Of a stretch of DNA of 62,029 nucleotides, positions 1 through 8,638 are shown in pieces. Each line of letters begins with the position of its first letter. Position 1 is the stretch's first letter. Source of the DNA: Methylobacterium bullatum (GTDB lineage: Bacteria > Pseudomonadota > Alphaproteobacteria > Rhizobiales > Beijerinckiaceae); assembly GCF_014845095.1 (NCBI RefSeq), contig NZ_NKUG01000074.1, positions 1 to 62,029 on the forward strand, in the 5' to 3' direction. A program made the position numbers and the translations under genes. Under the pieces are notes generated by a model. The model had not been told where the DNA came from. It ran no database searches and saw only the letters and a list, made by a program, of their open reading frames with translations.

Positions 1-501
1 CGCCGGGCCGGCGGCCTGCGGATCGCGCAGAGCGTCATGCGGGTCGAGGCCCTGGCCGATGCGGCCGTCGTCGGTGCCTTCTGGGCGATCCGCAGCGAGG
101 TCGATCCGCTTCCCCTCATCGAGATGCTGTTCGCGCGCGGACAACGGGTCGCCCTCCCCAAGGTGACGCCGGACGGCCTCGTGTTCCGCGAATGGCGGGC
201 GGGAGAAGCGCTGGTGCCGGGCTCCTTCGGCCTCAGCGAGCCGCGCGACGACCTTCCGCCCCTCGATCCCACCGCCCTCATCGTGCCGCTCGCCGCCTTC
301 GACCGGCGCGGGCATCGCATCGGCTACGGTCGCGGCTATTACGATCAGGCCATCGAGCGGCTCTCCCGCAACGGCCCGGTCCTGACGATCGGTATCGCGT
401 TCTCCGTCCAGGAAGTGGAGACCGTGCCGTCCGAGCCGCACGACCAGCCCCTCGACCATCTCATCACCGAAGCGGGACCGGTCCCGCTCGTCCGGGACTG
501 A
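1..501 (+). CDS. 5-formyltetrahydrofolate cyclo-ligase (5' end cut by window)
   Basis: Converts 5-formyl-THF to 5,10-methenyl-THF using ATP in cytosolic one-carbon metabolism. The frame is open from base 1, so the N-terminus lies outside the window; the first ATG, at 37, is probably internal because family members run about 190 residues. The C-terminal signature GHRIGYGRGYYD (around 311-345) is the family's conserved substrate and Mg-ATP loop. The gene stops 9 bases before the next one, suggesting co-transcription. In many proteobacteria the 6S RNA gene lies just upstream of this gene, which would be outside the window here. The family assignment is secure. Confidence 0.93.
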   Translation, partial: RRAGGLRIAQSVMRVEALADAAVVGAFWAIRSEVDPLPLIEMLFARGQRVALPKVTPDGLVFREWRAGEALVPGSFGLSEPRDDLPPLDPTALIVPLAAFDRRGHRIGYGRGYYDQAIERLSRNGPVLTIGIAFSVQEVETVPSEPHDQPLDHLITEAGPVPLVRD

Positions 502-510
502 CACCGACAC

Positions 511-1332
511 ATGCGACTTCTCTTCCTCGGCGATGTGGTGGGCCGCCCCGGCCGCAATGCGGTGATGGACCGGCTGCCGAAACTGCGCGAGCGCTGGCGC
601 CTCGATTGCGTGGTCATCAACGGCGAGAACGCGGCCGGCGGCTTCGGCATCACCGAGGCGATCTGCGACGAACTCCTCCAGGCGGGCGCCGATGCGGTGA
701 CGCTGGGCAACCATTCCTTCGACCAGCGCGAAGCCCTCGTCTTCATCCAGCGGCAGACGCGCCTCGTCCGCCCGGCGAACTACCCGCCCGGTACTCCGGG
801 TCGCGGCGCCACCGTGGTGGAGACGCGGGGGGGCGCCCGCGTCCTCGTCCTCAACGTCATGGGCCGCATCTACATGGATGCGCTGGACGATCCCTTCGCC
901 TCCGCCGAGCGCGAACTCTCCGCCTGCCCCCTGGGCGAGGTGGCGGACGCCGTCATCGTCGACATCCATGCCGAGGCGACCAGCGAGAAGCAGGCTTTCG
1001 GGCACTTCCTCGACGGCCGCGCCAGCCTCGTCGTCGGCACTCATACCCACACCCCCACCGCCGACCACCGCATCCTCCCCGGCGGCACCGCCTACCTGTC
1101 GGATGCCGGCATGTGCGGCGATTACGATTCGATCCTCGGCATGCAGAAGGACGAGCCCCTGCGGCGCTTCCTGCAGAAGACCCCCGGCGCGCGCCTGGAA
1201 GCGGCCCAGGGCAAGGGCACGTTGTGCGGGATCGCCGTCGAGACCGACAATGCGACGGGACTCGCCACCATGGTCTCGGCGGTCCGCCTCGGCCCGCATC
1301 TCGAAGAAACCTGGCCTCGCTCCTGGGATTAG
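511..1332 (+). CDS. YmdB/TIGR00282-family metallophosphoesterase
   Basis: A 273-residue cytosolic dinuclear-metal phosphoesterase of the YmdB type; characterised members hydrolyse 2',3'-cyclic nucleotides such as cAMP. Metal-binding motifs appear in family order: FLGDVVGRPG (residues 4-13), NGENAAGGFGITE (about 37-49), LGNHSFDQRE (about 69-78), DIHAEATSEK (about 151-160) and GTHTHTPTAD (about 176-185). Length is normal. It follows the folate cyclo-ligase by 9 bases and is probably in the same operon. The fold is certain; the physiological substrate in this organism is not known. Confidence 0.92.
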   Translation: MRLLFLGDVVGRPGRNAVMDRLPKLRERWRLDCVVINGENAAGGFGITEAICDELLQAGADAVTLGNHSFDQREALVFIQRQTRLVRPANYPPGTPGRGATVVETRGGARVLVLNVMGRIYMDALDDPFASAERELSACPLGEVADAVIVDIHAEATSEKQAFGHFLDGRASLVVGTHTHTPTADHRILPGGTAYLSDAGMCGDYDSILGMQKDEPLRRFLQKTPGARLEAAQGKGTLCGIAVETDNATGLATMVSAVRLGPHLEETWPRSWD

Positions 1333-1453
1333 GCCCCTTGAGCTGGTGATGAGCCTCACTGCGGCTTGATCGCAGCGGGGCATGAAGCCAAGGTGCGGGC
1401 ACGGTCGACTCGCCCGTTTCGCGAGCCCGCGCAGATAGAGTCCCCGACATCCC

Positions 1454-2419
1454 ATGGCGACCCGCTCCGCGACTGCCCCCCTGAGCCGCCCGGGCATCTA
1501 CCTGATCCGGATGTTGGTCTTCCTGACCCTGGTCGGGTTTCTCGCCTTCGTCCTGTTCCGGCAGATCACGCCGGCCTTCCTCGCCAATGCCGGGTTGAAC
1601 GGGCTGATCCTCGGCGTCCTCCTCATCGCCATCCTGCTCGCCTTCGGCCAGGTGATCCGCCTCTTCCGCGAGGTCGCCTATGTCAACGCGGTCGCGGCCA
1701 GTGAGGATTCGGCCAAGCCGCCCTCGCTCCTGGCGCCCCTCTCCCCGGCGATCCTGGCGCGGCGCGAGGGCACGACGCAGACCGGCATCCGCTCCTATCT
1801 CGACACCGTGGCCGCCCGCCTCGACGAGGGCCGCGAGATCCTGCGCTACATCGCCGGGCTGCTGATCCTGCTGGGCCTGCTCGGCACTTTCTGGGGCCTC
1901 ATCGACACGCTGAGCGCGGTGGGCAGCGTGATCCAGAGCATGCGCGGCGGCGGCGAGGCCAGCGCGATGTTCGACGAGTTGAAGAACGGCCTCGCCAAGC
2001 CGCTCTCCGGCATCGGCCTCGCCTTCTCCGCCTCGCTGTTCGGCCTGTCGAGCTCGCTCGTCACCGGTTTCCTCGATCTCCAGGCGGGCCAGGCCCATGC
2101 CCGTTTCCACAACGAACTGGAAGATTGGCTGGTCTCCGGCGAGGAGCAGGCCGTCGCGGCGCGCCCCGTGGCGGCGCAGGAGCCGGCCTCGGCCCGTGAA
2201 CTCACCGAGGCGGTGGACCGGCTCTCGGCCATCATCTCGGAGGGCGCCAACGGCCGCGTGGCGACCCAGGCGATGACCAACCTCGCGGAGGGCATCCAGG
2301 GGCTCGTCCAGCACATGCGGGCCGAGCAGCAGATGATCCGCGACTGGGTCGAGGCTCAGGCGACGCGGGAACGTGAACTCAAGCAGGTGCTCGACCGGCT
2401 CGGCCGCGAGAAGACCTGA
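1454..2419 (+). CDS. MotA/TolQ/ExbB-family proton-channel protein
   Basis: A 321-residue inner-membrane protein with hydrophobic helices near residues 15-38, 45-67, 132-155 and 183-210. The last two, with the GTFWGLIDTL segment, match the MotA/TolQ/ExbB channel core. The C-terminal third is soluble and helical. Its TGA overlaps the ATG of the next gene by one base (TGATG), so translation of this channel and the OmpA-like partner is probably coupled. Together they form a two-gene stator-like unit distinct from the ExbBD and TolQR systems elsewhere in the window. Flagellar MotA is unlikely because no other motility gene is adjacent. The process it powers is unknown. Confidence 0.8.
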   Translation: MATRSATAPLSRPGIYLIRMLVFLTLVGFLAFVLFRQITPAFLANAGLNGLILGVLLIAILLAFGQVIRLFREVAYVNAVAASEDSAKPPSLLAPLSPAILARREGTTQTGIRSYLDTVAARLDEGREILRYIAGLLILLGLLGTFWGLIDTLSAVGSVIQSMRGGGEASAMFDELKNGLAKPLSGIGLAFSASLFGLSSSLVTGFLDLQAGQAHARFHNELEDWLVSGEEQAVAARPVAAQEPASARELTEAVDRLSAIISEGANGRVATQAMTNLAEGIQGLVQHMRAEQQMIRDWVEAQATRERELKQVLDRLGREKT

Positions 2420-3432
2420 TGGCCTCGCTGCGCACGCGCCGGGACCGGAGCCTCAACGTCTGGCCGGGCTATGTCGACGCCCTGGCGACGCTGCTGCTAG
2501 CCGTCGTCTTCCTGCTGACGATCTTCGTCGTCGGGCAGTTCTTCCTGTCCCAGGAGATCACGGGCCGCGATTCGGTGCTGAACCGGCTCAACCGGCAGAT
2601 CGCCGACCTCACCGACCTCCTGGCGCTGGAGCGCTCCACGCGCCGGGCGCAGGAGGAGAAGGCCTCGAACCTGCGCACCACGCTTCTGGGCACCGAGGCC
2701 GAGCGCGACAAGCTGAAGGAACAGGCCGGCGCCGCCGCGAGCGGCGACAACCGCCAGGGCGAGCTCGACAAGCAGCTGGTGGCCGAGCGCGCCACCAATG
2801 CCCGCGCCGCGTCGCAGATCGATCTCCTCAACGAGCAGATCGGCGCCATGCGCCGCCAGCTCGCCGCCCTGGAAGACGCGCTGGCCGCCAGCGAGAGCCG
2901 CGACCGCGAGAGCCAGGCCCGCATCGCCGATCTCGGTAGCCGGCTGAACGTGGCCCTCGCCCAAAAGGTTCAGGAACTCGCGCGCTACCGCTCGGACTTC
3001 TTCGGCCGCCTGCGCCAGATCCTCGGCAACCGCAGCGACATCCGCGTGGTCGGCGACCGGTTCGTCCTGCAATCGGAGGTGCTGTTCCCGGCGGGCTCGG
3101 CGAGCCTGAAGCCCGAAGCGGCGCCCGAACTCGACCGGATCGCCACCGCCATCCTCGATCTGTCGAAGCAGATTCCGGCGGACATTCCCTGGGTCCTGCG
3201 TGTCGACGGGCATACCGATGCCCGTCCCATCGCCAGTTCGCAATTCCCGTCGAACTGGTCGCTTTCGGCCGCCCGCGCCATCGCCGTGGTGCAGTACATG
3301 GCGGGAAGGGGCATCCCGCCCCAGCGCCTGCTCGCCGCCGCCTTCGGTGAATTCCAGCCCATTGAGGCCGGTACCAGCGACGACGTCTACGCCCGCAACC
3401 GCCGCATCGAGCTGAAGCTCACCGAACGTTAA
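2419..3432 (+). CDS. MotB-like membrane protein with C-terminal OmpA peptidoglycan-binding domain
   Basis: A 337-residue protein with one N-terminal membrane helix (about 16-43) preceded by WPGYVDALATLL, whose Asp could play the role of the MotB proton-carrying Asp. A long coiled coil (about 45-190) follows, then an OmpA/MotB domain (about 215-335) with VLFPAGSASLKPEA, RVDGHTDARPI and the terminal ARNRRIELKL, typical peptidoglycan-anchoring motifs. It starts on the stop codon of the channel protein. The most likely role is the wall-anchored rotor or force arm of that channel. It has no lipobox, so it is not Pal. Confidence 0.85.
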   Translation: MASLRTRRDRSLNVWPGYVDALATLLLAVVFLLTIFVVGQFFLSQEITGRDSVLNRLNRQIADLTDLLALERSTRRAQEEKASNLRTTLLGTEAERDKLKEQAGAAASGDNRQGELDKQLVAERATNARAASQIDLLNEQIGAMRRQLAALEDALAASESRDRESQARIADLGSRLNVALAQKVQELARYRSDFFGRLRQILGNRSDIRVVGDRFVLQSEVLFPAGSASLKPEAAPELDRIATAILDLSKQIPADIPWVLRVDGHTDARPIASSQFPSNWSLSAARAIAVVQYMAGRGIPPQRLLAAAFGEFQPIEAGTSDDVYARNRRIELKLTER

Positions 3433-3442
3433 GGCAGGCCCC

Positions 3443-3547
3443 CTACCGCAGAGGTGCCAGCGCCACCGCCCAGACGACGAACGCGCCGGAGAGCAACCCG
3501 AAGGCCATGAATTCCACCGCGCCGGTCAGGATCATCCGCTTGAGCAT
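3443..3547 (-). CDS. 34-residue single-helix membrane protein under a LexA box
   Basis: A short frame of 34 codons plus TAG. It starts MLKRMILTG, has a basic N-terminus, then one hydrophobic stretch (about residues 5-31, containing EFMAFGLLSGAFVVWAV), and ends APLR. A Shine-Dalgarno-like GAGAGG lies 9 bases before the ATG. The promoter is a near-consensus sigma-70 type with a perfect alphaproteobacterial SOS box in its spacer. It converges tail to tail with the OmpA-like gene, 10 bases apart. Size, topology and SOS control resemble Caulobacter SidA, a 29-residue SOS-induced division inhibitor, but no sequence homology could be tested. Most annotation pipelines would miss it. Confidence 0.66.
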   Translation of the reverse strand: MLKRMILTGAVEFMAFGLLSGAFVVWAVALAPLR

Positions 3548-3573
3548 TGTGATCGCCTCTCGTTGACGCGGCG

Positions 3574-3602
3574 ATCTTTGTTCTTGTTTTGTTCTGTGTA
3601 AA
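3574..3602 (-). promoter_or_regulatory. Sigma-70-type promoter of the 34-residue protein
   Basis: On the minus strand, TTTACA (3602-3597) is separated by exactly 17 bases from AAAGAT (3579-3574). Transcription would begin near 3567, giving a leader of about 20 bases with the ribosome site in it. The spacer holds the LexA box, so repressor binding would block RNA polymerase directly. Confidence 0.62.
3580..3594 (-). promoter_or_regulatory. LexA operator (SOS box), GTTC-N7-GTTC
   Basis: The plus strand reads GTTCTTGTTTTGTTC, a perfect match to the direct-repeat LexA box known in alphaproteobacteria (GTTC-N7-GTTC, equivalently GAAC-N7-GAAC), with the AT-rich centre usual for such boxes. It sits inside the 17-base promoter spacer, 33 bases upstream of the small protein's ATG. 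No second match was noticed in the intergenic regions of this window. Confidence 0.78.
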
Positions 3603-3879
3603 GCGGGAATTCAGCGCACTCCGCTTCGTGGTTAGCGGGCAGTAAACACGCCGCTGGAGCGCGGTGCCCTCCCCCATGCGCCATGCGTCGACGGTTTGCT
3701 CCGCCGCCCGACATGCTCCCCTACGGCCATGCCCGAGACTCCCGCGACCTATCCTTGAGCTTCGTCGTAAAGCGGACAGATAGTCCTCCCTGCGTAAGCC
3801 GTTCGACTCCGGAGCACTTGAAAGCTCAATCAGGCAGATGGCGCGCCGCCGGCGGGGACGGAGGCAGGGCGGTCTGGCC
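3603..3879. other. Gene-free stretch between the SOS promoter and lolD
   Basis: Lies downstream of lolD and upstream of the SOS-type promoter. I see no convincing gene, terminator hairpin or repeat. The short frames crossing it lack ribosome sites and recognisable protein features. Confidence 0.5.
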
Positions 3880-4593
3880 TCAGGCCAGCTGCTCGATCAA
3901 CCCGTCCCGGATGGTGACGCGCCGGTCCATGCGGGCGGCGAGCTCCATGTTGTGGGTGGCCACGAGCGCGGCGAGGCCCGAAGCGCGGACCAGCGAGACG
4001 AGGATGCCGAAGACATGCGCCGCCGTGTGCGGATCGAGGTTGCCTGTGGGCTCGTCGGCCAGCAGCAGGCGCGGGCCGTTGGCGACGGCCCGCGCGATGG
4101 CGACGCGCTGCTGCTCGCCGCCCGACAATTCGGCCGGGCGGTGGACCAGACGCTCCTTCAGGCCGAGGAAGCTCAGAAGCTCGGTGGCGCGCGCCTTGGC
4201 CTCCTTGGCCCCGAGCCCTCGGATGAGCTGGGGCATCACCACGTTCTCCAGGGCCGAGAATTCCGGCAGGAGGTGGTGGAACTGGTAGACGAAGCCCATC
4301 TCCTCGCGGCGAAACCGGGTGCGCTCGGCGTCCGGCATGGCCGCCGTGGGCTGGCCGCCGATATAGACCTCGCCCCCATCAGGCCGCTCCAATAGGCCGG
4401 CGAGATGCAGAAGCGTGGATTTACCGGCCCCCGAGGGTGCCACCAGGGCCACGAGTTCGCCGGGCCAGATCGCGAGATCGGCGCCGCGCAGGATGTCGAG
4501 GGCTCCCGTTCCCTGCGCGTAGCGGCGTTCGACCTTGGCGAAGAACAGGGCCGGGACCGGCGGCGCACCGGCCTCGTCGGCAGAGGTGGTCAT
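3880..4593 (-). CDS. lolD: Lipoprotein-releasing ABC transporter ATPase LolD
   Basis: The ATPase of the Lol machinery, which extracts outer-membrane lipoproteins from the inner membrane. The 237-residue protein has Walker [10 protein letters not shown] (about 52-60), the signature [14 protein letters not shown] (about 155-168), Walker [13 protein letters not shown] (about 176-187) and the switch His in ATHNMELA. Length and motif set match LolD/MacB-type ATPases. It follows the permease gene by 17 bases and ends the lolC/E-lolD transcript. The permease next door makes LolD far more likely than another MacB-type ATPase. Confidence 0.93.
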   Translation of the reverse strand: MTTSADEAGAPPVPALFFAKVERRYAQGTGALDILRGADLAIWPGELVALVAPSGAGKSTLLHLAGLLERPDGGEVYIGGQPTAAMPDAERTRFRREEMGFVYQFHHLLPEFSALENVVMPQLIRGLGAKEAKARATELLSFLGLKERLVHRPAELSGGEQQRVAIARAVANGPRLLLADEPTGNLDPHTAAHVFGILVSLVRASGLAALVATHNMELAARMDRRVTIRDGLIEQLA

Positions 4594-4610
4594 GATGGTT
4601 GAATCTCCCC

Positions 4611-5915
4611 TCAGCCGTAACGCAGGGCCTGCACCGGATCGAGCCGGGCGGCGCGCCAGGAGGGATAGAGCGTCGCCACGAGCGACAGGGCGATAGAGGT
4701 GAGGACCACCACCGTGATCTCACCGGAATTCATTTCGGCGGGGATCTCGGCGAGGAACCGCACGGTCGGGTCCCAGGCGGAGGGGAACAGCACCCGCTGG
4801 ATCGGCTTGATGTTGAGGGTGATGAGCGTGCCCAGTGCCAGCCCGCCCAGCGTACCGACCACGCCGATGAGCGCCCCGTTGATGAGGAAGACCCGCATCA
4901 CCGTCCCGGGGGTCGCCCCCATCGTCCGCAGGATCGCGATGTCGCTCGACTTGTCGCGCACCAGCAGGATCAGGCCGGAGACGATGTTGAGGGTCGCCAC
5001 CACGACGATCAGGCTGAGGATGAGGAACATCACGTTCCGCTCCACCTCCAGCGCCCCGAAGAAGGTTCGGTTGCGCTGGCGCCAGTCAGTGAGAAGGACG
5101 GGCCGCTCTGCCGCCATCTCGAGATCCGGCCGCAGCTGCGCCACCGCATCGGCATTGTCGAGATAGACCTCGATCAGGCTGACGTCGCTGTCACGGTTGA
5201 AGAAGGCCTGGGATTCGGCCAGCGGCATGAACACGAAAGTAGCGTCGAACTCGGTCATGCCGATCTCGAAGATCGCCTTGACCGTATAGGCCTTGGTGCG
5301 CGGCGCGGTGCCGAACGGTGTCGTCGCGCCCTTCGGCGTGGACAGGGTGATCTGGTCGCCGGCCTGCAGGCCCAGGGATTCGGCGAGCCTCCGGCCGATG
5401 GCGACCCCGGTGCCGTCGTCGAACCCATCGAGCGTGCCGCCCCGGATGGTCTTGGCGATGGACCCGATGGAATCGATGTCCTCGCCCCTGATGCCGCGCA
5501 CCAGGACGCCGCTGCCGCCATAGGGCGACGAAGCGAAGGCCTGACCTTCCACGAGGGGAATCGCCGAGCGGACGCCGGCGACCTTGGAGAGGCGGTCGGA
5601 GAGATCGACGTAATCGGTGAACAGCTTGTCGATAGGCGTGACGAAGACGTGGCCGTTGATACCGACGATCTTCGAGAGCAGTTCGGTACGGAACCCGTTC
5701 ATCACCGAGAGCACGATGATGAGGGTGGCGACCCCCAGGGTGATGCCGAGGACGGAGAAGAAGGCGACGACGGAGACGCCGCCGCCGCGCCGCCGGGCGC
5801 GGAGATAGCGCCCGGCGATGATCCACTCGAAGGCCGCGAAGGGCGGCGTGCTGCCGCGCTTGAACAGGCCGGAGAGACCCGCCAGCCGTTCCTTCACCGT
5901 CTCTGCCAGAGCCAT
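4611..5915 (-). CDS. Lipoprotein-releasing ABC transporter permease (LolC/LolE family)
   Basis: A 434-residue inner-membrane permease of the Lol complex. One helix lies near residues 40-65 ([20 protein letters not shown]). A large periplasmic MacB-type domain (about 70-290) follows, then three helices in the C-terminal part (about 292-410) ending at [20 protein letters not shown], the classic FtsX/LolE terminus. Alphaproteobacteria often carry a single permease gene that forms the complex with LolD, which fits here. It lies 7 bases after proS and 17 before lolD. Confidence 0.92.
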   Translation of the reverse strand: MALAETVKERLAGLSGLFKRGSTPPFAAFEWIIAGRYLRARRRGGGVSVVAFFSVLGITLGVATLIIVLSVMNGFRTELLSKIVGINGHVFVTPIDKLFTDYVDLSDRLSKVAGVRSAIPLVEGQAFASSPYGGSGVLVRGIRGEDIDSIGSIAKTIRGGTLDGFDDGTGVAIGRRLAESLGLQAGDQITLSTPKGATTPFGTAPRTKAYTVKAIFEIGMTEFDATFVFMPLAESQAFFNRDSDVSLIEVYLDNADAVAQLRPDLEMAAERPVLLTDWRQRNRTFFGALEVERNVMFLILSLIVVVATLNIVSGLILLVRDKSSDIAILRTMGATPGTVMRVFLINGALIGVVGTLGGLALGTLITLNIKPIQRVLFPSAWDPTVRFLAEIPAEMNSGEITVVVLTSIALSLVATLYPSWRAARLDPVQALRYG

Positions 5916-5922
5916 ACCGGCC

Positions 5923-7248
5923 TCAGCTCCGCTTCAGGCGCGAGATCAGATCGATGGGAGCCACGCTCTCGCGCTCGCCGCCGGAGCGCCGCTTGATCTC
6001 GACCTTGCCCTCGGCGAGGCCGCGCGGACCCACCACGACCTGCCAGGGCAGGCCGATGAGGTCGGCGGTGGCGAATTTGGCGCCGGGACGCTCGTCACGG
6101 TCGTCGTAGAGCACCGTCAGGCCGCTGGCCTCGAGGTTGGCCTGGATCTCGGCACAGGCCGCGTCGGTGGCCGCGTCGCCGGTCTTGAGGTTGATGAGGG
6201 CGACGTCGAAGGGCGCCACGGAATCCGGCCAGATGATGCCGGCCTCGTCGTGCGAGGCCTCGATGATCGCCGCAACCAGCCGGCTCGGGCCGATGCCGTA
6301 GGAACCCATATGCACGGGGCGGTCGACGCCGTCCGGCCCGGTGACCTTGGCGCCCATGGCCTCGGAATACTTGGTGCCGAAATAGAAGATGTGCCCGACC
6401 TCGATACCACGCGCGGCCATCTGCTTGTCCTCGCCGACTTCGGCGAAGGCGGCGGGCTCGTGCATCTCTGAGGTGGCGGCGTAGAGCGAGGTCCAACGGT
6501 CCACGGTGCCCTGGAGGCCGGCGACGTCGTCGAAATCGGTGGTCACCGGCGGGATATCGAAATCGAGATACTGCTTGTCGCAGAACACCTCGCTCTCGCC
6601 CGTCTGGGCCAGGATGATGAATTCGTGGCTGAGATCGCCGCCGATCGGGCCGGTATCGGCGCGCATGGGGATCGCCTTGAGGCCGAGGCCGGCGAAGGTG
6701 CGCAGGTAGGCGACGAACATCTTGTTGTAGGCGTGCCGGGCCGCCGCCTGATCGATATCGAACGAGTAGGCGTCCTTCATCAGGAACTCGCGCGAGCGCA
6801 TGGTGCCGAAGCGCGGCCGCACCTCGTCACGGAACTTCCAGGAGATCTGGTAGAGGTTCTTCGGCAGGTCCTTGTAGGAGCGCACGCTGCCGCGGAAGAT
6901 CTCGGTGATCACTTCCTCGGCGGTGGGGCCGAACAGCATCTCGCGATCGTGCCGGTCGGAAATGCGCAGCATCTCCTTGCCGTAGGCCTCGTAGCGGCCG
7001 GATTCCTTCCACAACTCCGCCGACTGGATCGACGGCATCAGCAGCTCGATGGCGCCGGACCGATCCTGCTCCTCGCGGACCACCGCGCAGACCCTGTTGA
7101 GCACGCGCAGGCCCAGGGGCAGCCAGGCATAGATGCCCGCCGCTTCCTGACGGATCAGGCCGGCCCGCAGCATCAGGCGGTGGGAAACGATCTCCGCCTC
7201 CTTGGGCGTCTCGCGCAGGGTCGGCAGGAAATAGCGGGAGAGACGCAT
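5923..7248 (-). CDS. proS: Prolyl-tRNA synthetase, short alphaproteobacterial type
   Basis: Charges tRNA-Pro in the cytosol. The start was set at [19 protein letters not shown], the N-terminus typical of the family; an in-frame upstream ATG would add 23 unrelated residues. The 441-residue length matches the short ProS of alphaproteobacteria, which lacks the large editing domain inserted in E. coli ProS. Class II motifs are visible: motif 2 around [25 protein letters not shown] and motif 3 [13 protein letters not shown] (about 310-322), followed by the anticodon-binding domain. It precedes lolC/E by 7 bases. Confidence 0.96.
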   Translation of the reverse strand: MRLSRYFLPTLRETPKEAEIVSHRLMLRAGLIRQEAAGIYAWLPLGLRVLNRVCAVVREEQDRSGAIELLMPSIQSAELWKESGRYEAYGKEMLRISDRHDREMLFGPTAEEVITEIFRGSVRSYKDLPKNLYQISWKFRDEVRPRFGTMRSREFLMKDAYSFDIDQAAARHAYNKMFVAYLRTFAGLGLKAIPMRADTGPIGGDLSHEFIILAQTGESEVFCDKQYLDFDIPPVTTDFDDVAGLQGTVDRWTSLYAATSEMHEPAAFAEVGEDKQMAARGIEVGHIFYFGTKYSEAMGAKVTGPDGVDRPVHMGSYGIGPSRLVAAIIEASHDEAGIIWPDSVAPFDVALINLKTGDAATDAACAEIQANLEASGLTVLYDDRDERPGAKFATADLIGLPWQVVVGPRGLAEGKVEIKRRSGGERESVAPIDLISRLKRS

Positions 7249-7598
7249 CGGGAACCCTGGATCGTTTCGGAGCGCGATCGTACCGCGCATCGTTGCGGGG
7301 CACACAACACATTGCATCGAGAAAAGACAAGCGCCGTGCGGCTTAGCGAAAGCCCCGCATGGTCACGGAAGTAGGTCGCAGGCGAAAATGGAGCCCAAAC
7401 CCGCCAACTCTTGCAAAAAAACGCCAGGAATCATCTCCGAAGGCGTGACAATGCGCAATCCAGTTCCTATAAGCGCCCCCGTGATGGTCGCGACGCCCGG
7501 AGAGGCAGCGCGAGGTCCGAGTCTCGGGAGGAAATTTCAGCCGCCACGCCGTCAGAAATGCGTGAGATAAAATAGGCTGACACGTCATCTGTCGTCTC
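7249..7598. other. Intergenic region upstream of proS
   Basis: About 350 bases between the DUF1467 terminator and proS. It should hold the proS promoter, but I could not identify a convincing -35/-10 pair. Open frames here have no ribosome site or recognisable protein features. No tRNA-like fold was found. Confidence 0.4.
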
Positions 7599-7627
7599 AA
7601 AAGCAAGGCTCGCGCCTTGCTTTTTTT
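7599..7627 (-). terminator. Rho-independent terminator, probably bidirectional
   Basis: A perfect 7-bp stem (GCAAGGC 7603-7609 with GCCTTGC 7614-7620, loop TCGC) extended by A-T pairs on both sides. On the minus strand it is followed by TTTT, and it ends the mce-DUF1467 transcript 64 bases past the DUF1467 stop. The plus strand has a seven-T run, so it can also stop antisense transcription. Confidence 0.75.
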
Positions 7628-7690
7628 ATGGCCGAAGCGGACTCGCGGATATGGGGGCAGGCCGAACCGGTCCGCCACCCGATCGCGGCG

Positions 7691-8035
7691 CTACAGCCCC
7701 GACAGCTCGAAGATCGGGATCACCACGAGAAACACGAGGCTGGCGAGCAACGTCGTCCAGATCGCCTTCTCAAGCAGACGCGGCGCCGCGGGCGCCCCCG
7801 GATCCTGCCCCGGCACGATCCGCGACGGATCGGTCTCGACCTGATTGCGGAGCGGCAGGATGACGAAGAGCAGCGTCCACCACACCACGAAATACAGGGC
7901 GAAGGCCCCGAACACCGTCAGCTTGAACAACACCACGGCCAGAGCCGCCACAGCCGAGACGATGACGACCATGGTCGCCAGCGTGCGCCAGACCGTCGCC
8001 GAGACGGTCCGGACGAGGGCGTTCACGCCGCTCAC
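7691..8035 (-). CDS. DUF1467 family two-helix membrane protein
   Basis: A 114-residue protein with two hydrophobic helices (about 19-40 and 91-112) and a middle segment WWTLLFVILPLRNQVETDPS, the hallmark of DUF1467. Translation starts with GTG, overlapping the TGA of the epimerase gene (GTGA), so the two are translationally coupled. Function is unknown. The family commonly sits between mce and proS in Rhizobiales, as here. Confidence 0.85.
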   Translation of the reverse strand: MSGVNALVRTVSATVWRTLATMVVIVSAVAALAVVLFKLTVFGAFALYFVVWWTLLFVILPLRNQVETDPSRIVPGQDPGAPAAPRLLEKAIWTTLLASLVFLVVIPIFELSGL

Positions 8036-8436
8036 ACCTGCTCCAGCTCGACGAGGGTGCCGAGGAAGTCCTTCGGGTGGAGAAAGAGAACCGGCTTGCC
8101 ATGGGCGCCGATCTTCGGCTCGCCGGTGCCGAGGACGCGGGCGCCCTGGGCCTTCAGCTTATCGCGGGCGGCGATGATGTCGTCGACCTCGTAGCAGACA
8201 TGGTGCACGCCGCCATTCGGGTTGCGCTCCACGAAGCTCTCGATGGGCGAGCCCTCGCCCAGCGGCGACATCAGCTCGACCTTACTGTTGGGCAGGTTCA
8301 CGAACACCACCGTGACGCCGTGCTCCGGCTGCGGCAGGGGCTCGGTGACCGTGGCGCCGAGGGTATCGCGATAGATGGCGCAGGCCGCATCGAGGTCACG
8401 CACGGCAATGGCCACGTGGTTCAGGCGTCCGATCAT
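8032..8436 (-). CDS. mce: Methylmalonyl-CoA epimerase
   Basis: Interconverts the 2R and 2S epimers of methylmalonyl-CoA, linking propionyl-CoA to succinyl-CoA; in methylotrophs it also serves the ethylmalonyl-CoA pathway. The 134-residue, single vicinal-oxygen-chelate protein starts IGRLNHVAIAVRDLDAA with the metal-binding His. It has VHHVCYEVDDI (about 76-86) and ends with KDFLGTLVELEQV, carrying the conserved Glu. Length is exactly that of the family. It follows a palindromic repeat and the rnj gene. Confidence 0.92.
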   Translation of the reverse strand: MIGRLNHVAIAVRDLDAACAIYRDTLGATVTEPLPQPEHGVTVVFVNLPNSKVELMSPLGEGSPIESFVERNPNGGVHHVCYEVDDIIAARDKLKAQGARVLGTGEPKIGAHGKPVLFLHPKDFLGTLVELEQV

Positions 8437-8477
8437 GGTCTGCTCCCTCTTTTGGTTCTTGTGATCCTACCCATCCC

Positions 8478-8590
8478 CCTCATCCTGAGGTGCCGCGCCA
8501 GCGGCCTCGAAGGAGCCCTTCAGTGATCGCAACGCGCACTGGAGGGCTCCTTCGAGGCCTTCGCTACGCTCCGGACACCTCAGGATGAGG
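8478..8590. repeat. Long palindromic repeat, copy 1 (rnj-mce intergenic)
   Basis: A 113-bp imperfect palindrome bounded by CCTCATCCTGAGG and CCTCAGGATGAGG, with an inner arm GCGGCCTCGAAGGAG that recurs inverted as CTCCTTCGAGGCC. It would fold into one long hairpin in RNA or single-stranded DNA. Two further copies lie at 10822-10934 (inside birA) and 56601-56714. It has no coding capacity of its own and lies between two co-directional genes. Confidence 0.9.
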
Positions 8591-8638
8591 TTGTGGGGCG
8601 GAAGGACGGGTTCATCCGCCGCTCCGCCCCTGTTTGTC

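Noticed and set aside
1454..3432. Zorya anti-phage system (ZorA/ZorB)
   Set aside because: Only the channel and OmpA-type pair is present; no ZorC, ZorD or ZorE effector gene lies nearby, and downstream is the SOS micro-protein and lol genes.
7440..7560. Possible tRNA or small RNA in the proS upstream region
   Set aside because: No cloverleaf, TPsiC-like GGTTCGA motif or clear promoter was found.
7343..7678. 111-codon minus-strand frame between DUF1467 and proS
   Set aside because: It runs through the terminator hairpin, has no ribosome site, and its Arg-rich translation shows no domain.
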